Part shown: in pieces, positions 1 to 13,604 of the stretch
How positions within the stretch are numbered: the first letter of the stretch is position 1
How the letters are laid out: each line of letters opens with the position of its first letter
Assembly (NCBI GenBank): GCA_947034885.2
Contig: OX344756.2
Span: 15,186,098-15,250,097, forward strand
Origin: Thuidium tamariscinum
Taxonomy: Eukaryota; Streptophyta; Bryopsida; Hypnales; Thuidiaceae
Length of the DNA: 64,000 bases
Direction: 5' to 3'
The notes under the pieces: model-generated
Told to the model about the DNA's origin: nothing
Databases searched by the model: none
Seen by the model: only the letters and a program-made list of their open reading frames with translations
Position numbers and translations under genes: made by a program

Positions 1-1212
1 TCCTCTCTACTTGGATTCACCACCTCCACCTCGATTGCATGTTGTTGGCCTACATCAACTATGTACTTCTCAATCACCCATCGTTTTGTGCCCACTTGCT
101 CAATTGGTGTTGTACTCGAACTCACCATTCTTGGCCCCATTGCATATTGTTGGCTTGGATTGGTTATGTGCTCTCCAACCACCCCTCTTTTATGCCAACT
201 TCCTCAATTAGTGTTGCAATTGCAATGACCTTTGAAGCATCTACTTTTTTTCTCTCTTCCAATCAGCATTTTAATTTGTCAATTTCCTCCTTTCTTCATA
301 GTCAAGGTATTTGCAAGCTTCTTCATTATCTAGGGTTGCTTTAGAGACAAAAAAACACATTAAGACAAATTGATCAAGCAAAATACCAAATCTTTTTCGT
401 GTCATAGCTACCAATTCTAACATTGCATTAGTTTGAGTTGACCTTGCCGGTTCTTGACCTCACACCATCTGCTTGTTTTCTTTAGCATGATGTAAACCTT
501 ATTACTGCTTCAAAGGTCTAAAATTGTTTAGATTTTGGGTGGATACTACTTGAACTTGGACCACTAGAAACACACCACAATTGACCTCCTCTTTGGAGTC
601 TGCCATGATAGTTTGGGTTCTTTGAACCATTATGCTGTTAGATTGTGGCACCTCCTCCTACACTTTAGTTCAACAACAACAATATTTGAAAATGAGCCAA
701 CACTCAAATTATGTAATTTTTTTTCTTTTGATACTTGTATTTGAAATACACTAAAAGAAAACAACATTGCCTTCAACAAAATCCCGATGAGATGTTTTGA
801 AAGCTAGGTTGTTGTAAACACAAATTTTACAACTTCAAGACAAAATTTGTGTTTATTGCAATACAATTTTCAAAACATGTCACTGGGATTATATTGAATT
901 TAGCAAGGTTTTCTTCTAGTGGTATAAATCAAGAGCTCAAAGTGACAAGTCCTCCTCTGATGTGCCGCTTATATCTAAGTCTTTTACTTATTGATAAATG
1001 CCATTTAATTTTTAAAATGTCATGCTTGATGCAACCCCACTTGCTCTTCAAGCTTCTTGTAGGTTGACCTCTGCTTCTTTTAGGATTCTATACATTATAG
1101 CAATAGGCAATATGGTCCCAAAAGTTATTGTTCCTTTCTTCAATACCAACTACAACATCCTACGAAATACACTTAAAGAACAACACAATTGAGTTTTCTC
1201 ATTTGTGACATA
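1..1212. other. AT-rich intergenic DNA, no gene recognised
   Basis: No open reading frame here resembles a known protein on either strand; the longest are about 100 codons and look like chance. The only structure seen is an imperfect direct duplication near the start (34-218), annotated separately. A decayed retroelement cannot be excluded. Confidence 0.5.
34..218. repeat. Imperfect tandem duplication, period about 105 bp
   Basis: Two segments, roughly 34-116 and 139-218, begin with ATTGCAT.TTGTTGGC and end with CTCAATT.GTGTTG. They share most bases between these ends. The copies have diverged, so the duplication is not recent. No function is suggested. Confidence 0.6.
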
Positions 1213-1365
1213 CACTACAAAAAAACAAGGGATTAAATGACTTGTCCATAGAGTCATTGTGGACAACAATAGTTACAAAACTATCATTTTGTAGTCATTT
1301 TGTAGTCATTGCTGTCCACAATGACTCTATGGACAAGTCATTTATTTCCTTGTTTTTTTGTAGTG
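1213..1365. mobile_element. CACTA-type MITE
   Basis: This 153-bp element starts CACTACAAAAAAACAAGG and ends with the exact reverse complement of those 18 bases. The inverted repeat then continues for about 55 bp with few mismatches, through CTTGTCCATAGAGTCATTGT. It is flanked by a 3-bp direct repeat, ATA (1210-1212 and 1366-1368). CACTA ends with a 3-bp target duplication are the signature of the CACTA (En/Spm) superfamily. The element has no coding capacity and forms an almost complete hairpin, so it needs a transposase in trans. Confidence 0.9.
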
Positions 1366-1368
1366 ATA

Positions 1369-3578
1369 ATTCTTACATTTTTTGTACTTGCTATATATGC
1401 CTCCATTGTGACAGCAGTCAAGACACTTGAAGGAGGTGGTAGGGTGGCCATGGAGACAATTTGCGGCTTCTTCATTAGTATTGGTGTCATTACGTCGGCC
1501 CTTGACTATTGAAAATACAGAATCCAATGACAAAGAGAGGTCATAAAGGTCACCTATAGAATTAGAAATTATGACAAATAAAGTCCAAATCTACAAGCCC
1601 CATGCCTCTCCATTTCCAGTGTCGTTGGCGATTGAATTTCAGCTAGTTGTTTAGAAATATGTTGGCAAGGCCATTCTAATGGGGTGCAGGCAATCTCTAC
1701 AATCAAGCAATAATTATATAGAAAATTAGTACAAAAGATTTACATAAGGGACGTTTTGCTTAATTCTTGAATGGACCTTGGGCTCTTCCAATATGCTAAT
1801 GAATTTAGATCTAAGTTTCTTTTTACTTCATTCTTGTAATTTCAAATTTGAGCTATTTTAACTATCCACATGTATGCTTGAGGTTAGACACAATTTTTAA
1901 TGAGGCTCTTAATTGAGAGAGTGCACAAAACTTTTACAAAATATATCACTAGCAATAGCATAGTGTCTCGTACAACAATACTATGATTTTTGTGAAATTG
2001 CACCATGAAGATTCAAGAGTTTGGTTTAGTAGGCAATGGTGCTATTAATTTCATGAGTGCATAAGCATAAGTCTATGAGCGTAGAGCAAGGATTTGGTGA
2101 GCAACTGAGCATAGAGTTTAGAAATTTGAAAAAATAATAATATTAAACTTAATTGTATTTGTAAAAATAGATTCCATCTTAAAATTTGGATCAAAATTTA
2201 TTATTTTAAATAAATTTTAGTATTTACTAACATGGACCTATTACCATGGTTATGTTGAATTTGGATGAAAATTCTAATTTTCTATGTTACTTAGAAGTAT
2301 AAGTTATGAAGATGAAGAATAATACAAATAATTTTCTATCGATGTATTGTTATTGGAGTTACTTAGAATTTACAAAAAAAATTGTCAATAAGGATCTTTG
2401 TTACACTAAATTTTATTTTGGTTGATCATTGTGTTGTAGCATTATAAGTCTTCTTGGGGTCAATAGGAGGGTATCAATTATTTTCTCTTCATTTGCAAAT
2501 CGAGAGACTTCTTTAGATTTTAGGAAAAAAATTGTTCATAGAATGCATTCATTATGTATAGAAAGAACTTAGTTGCACCAAATTTTATTTTGTTCATATG
2601 GGTACCTACACTTTTGTCTTAATGTGTCAGTAATCAAACTTGTTAAGATTTTAGAAGTAAAAATATTTGGTTGATAGGGATTAATTTTGTAATGAATAAA
2701 CTTAGTTACACAAAATTATTGATTAATTGATCATTGTCCTCTAGTGGGATCCATTGGGGGGTCCACTTCTTCTTTCTTGATTTAATGGTTGTTTGATTGA
2801 TCACTTCCTTTTTGTTTCTTGGTACCTCTAAATGCAAAGAAGAAGATTGAACATTTGTCATTTTGATATGATACTTATTAGACTTTGCTAAATTTTTGTG
2901 ATCACTTCCTTTCTTCTTGTTTCTTATTACCTCTTGGTCCCAAAGAGATCCTATGGGTGCAACCCAAAAAACAAATCATATATATTTTTTTTTAATCCCA
3001 ACCACAAGACTTTCTTCGGCACCAAGAGGAAATATAAAACAAGAAAGATAGGAATGATCATAAAAATCTAAATCTGAATGGAAAAAACTCATTTAATTTC
3101 AAAAGAGTCCTAAATAGTCACGAATTTTTTTTCTTCTTATAATCTAGCAAAATACTATAAATGGCATAACAAGATTGGACAAGGAATTACAATAGGTCTA
3201 CAATAATAAGCACTAAAATCTACTAAAGTTTTTAGAATTTGAGCAAAAATTTTAGATGGAATCTTCAAATAATTGTATATTCACAACCTCACACAGGCTC
3301 ATTAGCTTACAAGCTTTACAATTACATGCTCACAAAATAGCAACCCTGCTTTGGTAGGTGATATTAAGATTTCAAAACAATCACCTATTTCCAATCACTT
3401 AAGCAATTCAATATATTTGTGGCATAGAGACAGTTGAGGAAAAAAATTCTAGTGAAGAAAAATAGATTTAACAAGGATTACATTATTTTTCTTAAAATTC
3501 CCTCTAAAACAAAATTATTATGAATTTCTTTATGAAGATTCTATTTGTCTCATTTTTAATATGTAAGCAAAACCATTA
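1369..3578. other. AT-rich intergenic DNA, nothing recognised
   Basis: No coding region, RNA gene or paired inverted repeat could be supported in this 2.2 kb. Base composition is strongly AT-biased with many short homopolymer runs. Confidence 0.5.
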
Positions 3579-3898
3579 GAAGGGATTTGAAGGCAAGAGA
3601 ATCCTATTTCAAGATTGTTCTCCCTTGTGTTCTCTATGCTATCCAAAAACTACAAACCAACTTCATTGGCTAAAAATTTTGAATTTTGGGAGGGAAAAAA
3701 ATTAATATAAAATTCTTAAAAGTGTTAAGAAACCTAAAGCTTATTTTCTTAATTCAATTTTTTTTAAATAATTTTAAATTTAAAAATATATATCTAATTT
3801 AGTAGTGTCTCAATGACATTAGATTGTTGATGTGGCACATTCCCACAATTTGGGAACTCAAAAAAACTTACAAGATTCCGATGCCCTCAAATCTCCTC
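3579..3898 (-). mobile_element. TA-flanked MITE, GATTTGAGGGCAT family, copy 1
   Basis: The left end reads GAAGGGATTTGAAGGCAAG and the right end, reverse-complemented, reads GAGGAGATTTGAGGGCAT. Both ends abut a TA dinucleotide (3577-3578 and 3899-3900), consistent with a 2-bp TA target duplication. Internal marks of the family, GATGTGGCA and TTTGGGAACTC, lie near the right end, so this copy is inverted relative to most others. It is 320 bp and non-coding. TA duplications suggest mobilisation by a Tc1/mariner-type transposase, which is inference. Confidence 0.75.
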
Positions 3899-6800
3899 TA
3901 ATACCTATTTCCAACCATAGGATGGTTACAAAATTGATTCAAGGCTTTCAAAGTATACATTGTGATCATTGTATGCTTTTAATCTACACCTCCTAGAAAT
4001 TGTTGTTTCTCTTGCAAGTCCTATGGAAGGTGAGTTATCACCTACACTTCAGTTGATTGGAAATCAAACAATCTAATTTGTGAGAATGATATTGTGATTG
4101 GAAATGGATGATCTTCTTCAACGAAATGAGCATTCACAAAAAAATTTGACTTGAAATTTGAAGTACTATATTGATCATACCATCCAAGTTGTTGTATGTG
4201 GCCAAAAATAGGTCATATAGAATTGTAACAAGTGAGCTATGAATGTGTGTTGTAGTTGCATTGCAAAGTACAATGCAATTGCCTAGTGCTTTGGGAGTAG
4301 GACATGCTTGGAGCAAATGTGGTAGCTACAATGAAAAAAAAATATTAAATATGAATGGATTTTAGCACGAAGTCAATAAGCTAGCAGCACTTTTAGAAAA
4401 TAGAATGCGTCCAACCACTCTCAATTCAAATTTTCAAAATACAAAGCTTGAATATCTTGTAAAATATATTTGAATGGCAAAGATAAAATAAAAAAACAAA
4501 AGTGTGATGAAGTAGGTTTGAGGTAAACCACAAGCCTACATCAAAACGCTTTTACTTGTTAATTATATTTAATATTAGTGCATAGATGAATAAAATAAAG
4601 AATCATTTAAATTTTTTTAATGATCTTAAGAATTTGAAGATGGTGTTGCATTAGAGTATTTTGGACTCAAGCAACATCCTTTAAAAATATTGAATTGGTT
4701 ATCCTAGTCTTGATTTAAATTTGTATTTTGTTTATAAATAAAATAATATTTTTTTATTTCTTCCCATGGATGGTGCTTTGAATCAAAGCATAGATTTGGG
4801 AGTAGATTGATTAATCCTTGAATAGACTAAAAGGCCCTCTCATTTGGCCGTGTGTGAGCATTTTGTTTAGCAAAATAGAGGCAAATTTAATGTTTGTTAC
4901 ATACAACAAAGTTGCCTATTTTGAAAATGTATGTCAAATGGTGTTCTCTAATTTCAGACATACAAGGCAAAACAACAACGAGAAAAAGAAATGATATTCA
5001 AAGAATTACGATACATAGATGAGTATATCTAAGATGGGACTTGATGTTTATAAGGATCATGGGATGTATACAGTACATGACTATGCTTGATGGTAGTAGA
5101 AGGTAAGAGCATGTGCTTTATGTAGGAGATAATGCCTTGGAATGCAGTTACAAGGATGGGAGGGGATGTTGTAAAATGACATTGTAGTAGGACATTTGTG
5201 AGCTAGTGAAGGAACTAAACAATGAAATTTGTATTATAACGCGTGCATAGTGATTGTACCAACTTGGTCCTAGGGTCATGAAGTTTCAAAAATTCTTTCA
5301 TGTTTAAAGGCCCTAGACTACTTCAAATTACTAGTAACCAAAACAAGGTCAAAGTATTTATCAATATTTATTTCATAACAATTCCAAGCATAGGGTCCTT
5401 TGGTTAATTCCTTCATATACACTTTAAAAAACTTCTACTATGGATATCCCCACCAATTGCAAATTCAATATACCTAAAATCTAAAACCTAAGCTTCTCTA
5501 AACCTTCTAGAAGGTGAATTTCTATCTTTCAATATTTATAGAAAAAATACATATTTTTGATAACTTATGTGTTTTAATCAAATTGTTGGAAAATGGATAT
5601 GAAACATATATAAAAAATTAAACTAAAAAATCATTCATTTTCATCATTGTAAACATAGTATAAAAGGTACTATAATTACTAAATGAATGATCATTAGGGA
5701 AGATTTAGAAGCATTATGAGATTGTTTCAAGCCTTTTTGCCATGCTATAAATGAACTACTATTGGCCAAATTAATAAACAATATAAAATAATTTGAAAAT
5801 TTGAAAATTAAAAATAAATTAAATTTGATTGTAAGATTAAAAAATAATTTTATTATTATTATTATCTAACAATAGTCTCTCAACTATGTTGAATAATTAT
5901 ATAATAGAGTTTTTACAATTTCTATAGTCTAGAAACTTGTAGTCTTCTAATCGCTTCAAAAATCTTCTAATGTATTTAAAATCAATATGCTAATAATTTC
6001 ACAATAATTTGAGAATTATTAATCCCAATAAAGAAATTATTCTGATCAAAAATTAATATTCTTAAATTTTATTTCTATGCAACATAGCAGTATAGTGTTA
6101 TCCCTTGAAAAGATGCAAATGCCTTCTTTGACTTCAATATATAATTTACCCTCTTCCCCCTAAAAATCTAGAGCTATTGATCTCGTATTTACCCCCCCCC
6201 CCTGCGCTTATCGTCATTTTTCTAAATAATTGAAAACCTTTTATATCTATCAAATAGATGATGTTGGCCATTGGAATTGGATAGAGTATGGGTAGAAAAT
6301 ATGGATACAAAATACAATATAATATAAAAATATGGATACTAATATGGTTACCAAATTTGACTAAAATATCCCATTTTGAATGCATTGGGAATTTAATATA
6401 AAAAATACAAGTATAAAAGGAGGGTTCAAAACTTGGGTTATTGCAAGAAACACCGACCACTTTTGTAGCACTTTGCAAAATTTGTTCTTGTCCAATGCTA
6501 TAACTTTTGATTGATGAATCCATTGCCCAAACCAAAAAAAACATTTCGAGAGTTTTTGATTGCAATCATATTTTATATTTTTCAGAATTTAAAAAAAATC
6601 ATTTTATATTTAAAAGTTATTTTTGTTAATTTGTCACACTTTCAAGATTAGGGTTTTTTAATACTATTGATTGGTTGAAATTAATGATTTTTTGTTGAAA
6701 TCTTTTGTAGTAGGTATGTTTTTATAGTAGGTAGACATGTTTCTACCAAAGGGCATCTAAAAAAACCTTATTTTATGACCTCTACATTAGTGCAAACAGA

Positions 6801-9800
6801 CCTCCCTTGCGTGCACACTTCCAAACATTAGAAATGCTTTTGAACTCATTTTCTTAGTCAAACCTCATCACCAAAAAGTCTTCTCAAATGGACAATTTTT
6901 AGTTTTGTTCAAAATTGTTTTTCCTATTTTTTACAAATTAAAACGTCAATGAATGATTTCTTACTAGAATTCAATGTCTAAGATGATGTCTTTTATATAT
7001 ATATATATATATCAATGGTCTATATTCCAACCTATATTCTTTCTATGATGGCTTATGCAATCCCATACTTTCAATTGAAAACAAATTCAAGTACTGTGAG
7101 AACCAACATCATTTGTATATTTGACAAGTTGTTAATATCTTTAATTCTATAAATGTGAATTTCTTTCAATTTTTGTATACAACAATCTAGAATGTTGTTA
7201 AATAATATACTACAACACAAAATGTGTTTTCAAAGTTTTAAAAAAAATTGGCAAAAGATAAAGTGATGCCAAATCATATTGAAAAAAACGAATTTTAGAC
7301 ATGACTAACTTTGAAATGAACTTTTTTTCAAATCACAACTAATTTTTTCTTTAAACTTCCATGATAACATGTACATAGTATGTTGCACACTACAACTTTT
7401 GTGTATGCACTTCAACTTTTTCCATTGACACTTTTGGTATGATATATATATGAAAAGGTTTCAAGCATAAGTAGTTGGAATTTTTGTTTGTAGAAAGAGC
7501 ATATAAATATAGTCTAGCTTCCCTAGAGCATTTTTTTTTTTAATGAATTTTATATACATTTATGTGACAATACCACGTATGTATCTTTTTATGATTCAAT
7601 TTGAATGACTATAAATTATATTGTAATGTAATAAGTATGCTTTTACAGTGCAAATATGTGAACAATGAATTATAAATGTGATGTATGCATTTTGAACCTA
7701 TTTGGTAGAAGTGCATAATTATGATTCAATTTCTTTGTATTTGAGTCTTAATGTATACACAAATTGTCTGAATGCATACTAAATTGGTAAGATTTAAACT
7801 CGAGAACTTGAAATAGATTGACTTGTATAAATTAATGTGAGACAATTGAATAGCTATTAGCTATGATGTATAGAATGAAAGTGTACATGAATTATACATT
7901 ATAATTATTTATTTTCATTTTATTTCATTGTATGTATTATGTACATAGATTTACTATTAGGCTTTGAAAATTTGAACTTCAACGGTTTTTTGTTTTGTTT
8001 TGTTTTGTTTTACTTAGGCAAGTCAATTAGTTGAATTGATTCGAAGTAATATGAAAAAACATACCTAATTTCAATGAGTAGTAGACTATCACTGAATCCA
8101 AATTCTTTGGTTGAGTAGTTGCAAGTTTGTGATTTGGAAGACCAAGTAAGTGGTTGTTCATTATAGGAGTTAGAAGGCTAATTTTGTGGTTGGAAAGTAT
8201 CAAGCCAATAGCTATTAGAATGGAAGCAAACTTTTTTTTTCATCCATGGTGAGGAGAGTGTAAAACCAATCCAAGTTGGTTGTTATTTTCATTGTTTTGG
8301 ATTAATGAATAATAAAATTTAGTTGTCTATTTGTATTTGTTTGTATTTTTGATTGATGAATTTGTATTGGATCTATGAGTGGTTATTGTGTGACTATATG
8401 TATGCCAAGTTAGAATTGCAATTGTCAATATTGTTGAATCTACATGAATCAATTGAATTAGTGTTGACCTAAAGTTGAACTAATGTCTACTTGGAGTGTT
8501 GAGCAATTGAGATGGAAATAGATCCCTAATTGTAACTAAAAGCCAAAGGTCACTTTTATATAGATATAAAATTCCCATTGACAAGCGTCTTTTGGTTCAA
8601 ATTTATTAAACTAAAAAATAATTAACTATTCAATCATTATTCCCTTCAACATTAGGCCCCACTACTAGGGCGGCATATATTTAGGAACATGATGAGAATA
8701 ATTTTAATCAAAAACTACATCCAACCTAATTGCCAAGAATTTTGCATTTTAGAGAGCCAAATTTGATGCACTATTGTTAAACTTATATATTTGAAAAAAA
8801 TAAAGAAGTATTATCTTATTATAGAGGGATTTTGGCCAATAATTCTACATGAACAATATTTATATGAAAAATGTTTAAAGTTATGAATGATATCAAATAT
8901 TTAAAAGACAAGAGAGACAATTTATTGTATAAAAAGAATGGTCTATTTTGTTAAATCTTAGACAAAGAACAAGTCATATTTAAAATTTATACAATAAAAG
9001 TGAATTATGTAAATCATAAAAGTAAAAAAATGTTAGAAGAAGAAAACTTTCCTTTATCCTTAAACTAGAGTGTAGACAACAAATAGAACTTAAATTGAAG
9101 GCTAATGTTACAAAATTGGTTAAACAAAATTACAATTTTAGGGATCAATTAGAAAATCATTCAAATTTTTTTTTTGAGTGGACAATAAGATAAAATTAAT
9201 TTTGACTTAGAGATGGACCTTCTTATAAAAGAATTAGCCTTGAAGTCAAAAGATTTGGCAAATTCAATGGAATAAAAAGGAAATAATGGTTATAATTGTG
9301 GAAATAACGTTGAAGATCAAGATGAATATACTTACAAATAAGTGCATCATTCAAGAAAATTGAAACATCAAATCAGACATTCAAATTTTTTCAAATGAAA
9401 AGAAAAATTGTATTATGCACAATAATTCTCTTAAAGATGGAAATGCATTGCAAATAAAAAATTTAATGAATATAAATAAGGAAATGATAAAGAAATGAAA
9501 GAAAATAAATATATAATAAAATGATTATTGAATGAACTAGCTTTTGCTAGAAAAGAAACTCTTACTTTGAATCAAATAGAAAGCAATGCTAAAATTAATA
9601 TTGAGGCTTTTAAAATTCAATTTGGTGTTCATAATTTGCAACAAAATAAATAGAAGAATTTTATTATAATGAATATAATTGTAATTCTTCAAAGTTATCA
9701 TTGCATTGAAAGTCAAAGATTACAAAAATATAATACCAGTTCTATAGAATGCAAAATAAACATTAAAATGAATTATGCAAAAAAAAACATAGAAAATTGG

Positions 9801-11660
9801 CAATATTTTTATACAATTAATCCTCAAATGACAAAGTTTATCATTGGAGTAAAATCAATTTAAGCTTACAACCTCCCTATTCATTGAATCTTCATTACAA
9901 ATTTATAATCATTTCAAGGAAGGACAAGCCCTATATGGAGTTTTAAAGAGAATTGAATTCAGCATAAAAACACAATTAAGAATTAATGTAGGAAGAAATT
10001 AGAAACTCCTTGTATATTTTGGAAAGATCTCAATTTGCATAAAATAAATCACAATTTGGATTTAATATAATCCTCTAAATTAATTTAGTCTAGTCAACTC
10101 ATAGAAGTGTTTCAAATTGTGGCAAGCCATGCTCCAAATATCCTAGTAGTAATGAGTTTTATGATGAAAATGACTAACCTTATTTTTTAATACTCTATCC
10201 CATCATTAATGACTAAATAGGTGATGATCCAAATAGATACGTGCTCAAAAATTACAATGCAAATAATGCACATATAGGAGATAATTTTCTTAGCATAGTT
10301 CTTAGTGGTCTAGTACATTGGCAAACTAAGCGGAAATTGTTGGTTTTAGAAGCAATCAATGGGCCATTTTAATACTTGGGCTATAGTAGTTTGTAAGATA
10401 TCTTTTTAATTTATTTCTATCCAACTTCATATAAAAAAAATTTATACAAAAGATAAGCCAAATTACAAATGGTTAGTAGCAAGTGTATAGATTCTTATAA
10501 TAGATGTTTAGAAGAAATATTGTTATGTTTACAAAATCATGAATTATTTAGTGTGCATATAAAGAGTTAGTTCATTAATGGATTATACCTTCTTAGATTA
10601 AAAGCCTACGTCAAAGAAATAGTAGTCCAATTACTTTCTCCATAGTCTACCAAAGGGCTAAGCTATGAGAAGAAATCCATTTGGGAGAGACTTTTGTATC
10701 CCCTAATTTGGCTCAACATACTTACTTAGACTAAGTGGAAGTTAGAAGGGACAACTTGAGAAACAGCAATACGCAAGCTTATATTCAATCTAACAATATT
10801 GACATAGTATCAATGACACTTGTACCTCTAGCCCTCATAATCCTAATGGTGAATATTACACTTAACTAAATTTGACTTCTACACCATTTAATACAAGCTT
10901 AGGGAAAGGCTACTAATTTGGCAATTGAATATATTAGAGTTATATTAGAGTTATTCAAGTAGTTGGATAATTTACAAATCTACAAAGCATGAAATGTGTC
11001 TTTAAAATTGGAGTTTATTATTGACTATTGCCATGGTTCATGAGAACTTTGATTATTTAATGAGTAAATCTATGTAGCTAATTGAAAAATATGTTTGCAT
11101 TTAAAGTATAAATGTTGTGAGTGTTCTTAGAGATTGTCATTTAATGATAATTATCATTAAGCTAAGATTTTAAATTCCTACTATTTTATGGTTTAGATTT
11201 GTACATGCAAAAATGTTTAAGAACAAATAGTCATTGAAAATTATTAAATTTTATAGATTGATGTTTCTTTAACATAATTCTTGACAAACCAAAAAGTCAA
11301 AATCCTAATGCAATTGTCATTTTATTATTGTTTAGTAGCAAAGATTTGTTTGTAGGAAATTTTGTAATGGAGTAGGAATAATGCATAAAATGTAAATTAT
11401 AAAGCTAGTCCATGGATAATATGTATTACATAAAAACATAGATATGTGTCACAAACAAATTTCTTATTTCAAAGAAAGGCTAAGTACAAAAATAAAAAAA
11501 TTACACAAGAGACAAGCAATCACTATAAGCTTAGAGGAAAAAAATGGAAGACAACTTGACTTCAAAAGAAAGCCAAGAAAGTGAGAGAAAAAAAATCAAA
11601 TTGTTAGCCCTAAATTCATACCAAACAATCACTATTTATTTACAAAAAGTAAAATATTTC

Positions 11661-11709
11661 AAAAAATAAAAAAATAAAAAAATAAAAAAATAAAAAAATA
11701 AAAAAATAA
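11661..11709. repeat. A7T octanucleotide microsatellite
   Basis: Six uninterrupted copies of a seven-A-plus-T unit follow each other on the plus strand. This is a simple low-complexity tract with no gene context. Confidence 0.9.
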
Positions 11710-11859
11710 TTAATATATCCAAATTTAGTTTTACTACTAAATTAAAATTTAATTTCAAAAGTATGAACCTCATACTTCAATAACATAAAACAATATAGCA
11801 AAACAATTTACACAACAAGATGGGCAAACAACACAAATTGTTCTTTCCTAAAAGTATCA

Positions 11860-12330
11860 TTTATGTATTTGAAAACACAAGGTAGTTCAACCAAAGTACT
11901 CAATGTTGATGGGGCACTAATTAGTAATGGGTCCTTTCACTATAATAGTCCATACTTGATAACCAACCTCCAAGGGGATAGTTTTTTTGATAAAGGCTTG
12001 GAATGCATTATTTTGGTTCTTTTCAAAGTTAGGACTAATAAAATTGTAAGACATGTCTCAAATTAGTGAGCAAGAAATTAAGAAGTAGTAAGTGGGACAA
12101 GTAATTCTTGAATGATTGAAATAAGAAGACTCTACGCATTAGTTGTTCAAGAGTATTTTTTGGCTCTCAAAATTCACAACAATTTCAATGTTGGGAATTA
12201 AAATCAGAAAATTTTAAAGTCTTTATATGTAGGGAAAATTTCCACTAGCTTGTGCTACATACAATCTGCTCCAAATTTCCTAAATGATTGGTTACTAGTG
12301 CCAAAGCCTTTCCTGATTTGAAAGCTTTAC
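11860..12330. repeat. Dispersed repeat, copy 1 (partner at 30.85-31.19 kb)
   Basis: Blocks such as GGCTTGGAATGCATT, CAAAGTTAGGACTAATAAA and TTTTTGGCT.TCAAAA.TCA occur here and again in the same order near 30850-31190. The two copies are clearly related but diverged. No termini, tail or coding sequence could be defined, so the class is unknown. Confidence 0.55.
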
Positions 12331-12904
12331 CAAGTGTAGGGCTATTGTTTAAAAAAAATTTAATTTAAAAAGAAAAAAAAGAAAAAAAAGTGCAAGCAGA
12401 GTATTGAAGTTCAATGATGTGGACCCTTTTGTAAAGGTCGACTCCAGTTCAATACTGACACTACTCTATTCCGAACCCCAACCTTGGACCATCCCTATTG
12501 CAATCTCCAAATATTGACTGCTATTTTCTTTTCTCTAACTACTAGTGTGAATGCACCCTAATGTGAATGCACCCTAAGATCAATTCCTTATTTATTTAGA
12601 AGAAAAACAGCTATAACATAGGACCAAAGCAAGGTTGTTTATTAGGCCTTATAAGGCCTAATGTCCTCAAAAAAAAATCATCAACTTCAAGTCTATAGAA
12701 AAAAAAAGAGGGAAAATGTGTTAAAAAAATACCAAATAGCAATAATGTCCTTGCCACAATGTTTCAAAATTTTCATTCCATCTATTGGGCAAAGCCAACA
12801 CATACAAAAATTATGTATTCAAAATTGCATACTCAAATATGGCCTTTTTCAATTCAAGTCCTCCAAATTAAAACCAAAGACCTTCTTGAAGCTAGACAAC
12901 TTAA

Positions 12905-13048
12905 CCCATTAAGGACCAGGTCGATGATTGCAAATGAATATCTGGTTGGAAATGACATGTTTTCATTAATACCTGAAGTGACTACTAATGAAAACTTGTC
13001 ATTTTCAACTACAATCATCAACTAGTCATCGACCCGGTCCTTAATGGG
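12905..13048. mobile_element. Short TTAA-flanked MITE
   Basis: A 144-bp non-coding element whose first 23 bases (starting CCCATTAAGGACC and ending GGTCGATGA) recur inverted at its right end with one mismatch. It sits exactly between two TTAA tetranucleotides (12901-12904 and 13049-13052). A TTAA target duplication with ends starting CCC is the pattern of the piggyBac superfamily. The sequence does not show which transposase moves it. Confidence 0.85.
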
Positions 13049-13151
13049 TTAAATCCTTCTTGAAAGGAAGGCCATATAACCATTTGTCTGAAAACAAAAC
13101 AAAAAACTCTGGACCAAAGTGAATGAAGAGCCCAATAGTCTCAATTAGTGA

Positions 13152-13600
13152 GAGCATCCCCACCGCTTGGGGGACGCATTGTGAGGATTTTTGGGTTCAT
13201 CCAAAGATCCTGGGCCATGTCTGGCTCATGCACCCCATGGTGACACGGAATGGGAGGACATGGCCTGGGCACTTTTTCTTATTTTATTGCAACACAAAGG
13301 ATGTCACCCCAAATTCTAGTATCCTCCCATCAATGAAGTCTGGGCCCATTCATTTTTTGAATATAAAAGTGTGTCTTTTGGGGAGAATTGTGTAGAATTA
13401 ATGGAACCATAGCTTGAGAATTGTGCCAAATCACACAGAGAGCCTCGACCAATATTCACCATTTGGCCATCTCCTCTTCAATTTTGGCCAGGCCCAAGCA
13501 TATTTTGAGCCTCTTCTTGCATGTCGTGGGGAAGTTTCTACAACTCCACACGGCCAAATACTGAGTTTGAGGCTCTAGCCGTGTCCCCATGGGAATGCTC
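13152..13600. mobile_element. PIF/Harbinger-type MITE (GAGCATCC ends), copy 1
   Basis: The left end is GAGCATCCCCACC and the right end, inverted, is GAGCATTCCCATGG. The flanking trinucleotides are TGA and TCA, which could be a degraded T-N-A target duplication. Two better-preserved relatives in this window (21747-22179 and 49683-51021) have perfect TAA duplications, the hallmark of PIF/Harbinger elements. The 449-bp interior has no transposase and is more GC-rich than its surroundings. Confidence 0.7.
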
Positions 13601-13604
13601 TCAA

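Larger units (their letters stand above)
3901..12900. other. Long AT-rich stretch without recognisable genes
   Basis: Nine kilobases with no reading frame longer than about 140 codons and no protein motif I can identify. Simple-sequence tracts are present: an 11-base C run at 6192-6202, a (TA)n run at about 6994-7012, a TTTTG repeat at about 7986-8011 and an A7T repeat at 11661-11709. A dispersed-repeat copy lies at about 11860-12330. The stretch 8.6-11.1 kb reads like a decayed, stop-riddled coding region (possibly a retroelement gag), but no motif allows a firm call. Confidence 0.5.

Noticed and set aside
11..344. Two overlapping frames of 66 and 101 codons near the window start
   Set aside because: No motif or homology. 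They overlap in different frames across a tandem duplication, which explains both.
6146..6565. 139-codon minus-strand frame, the second longest in the window
   Set aside because: It runs through a poly-C/poly-G tract and low-complexity AT-rich DNA with no recognisable domain or splice context; most likely chance.
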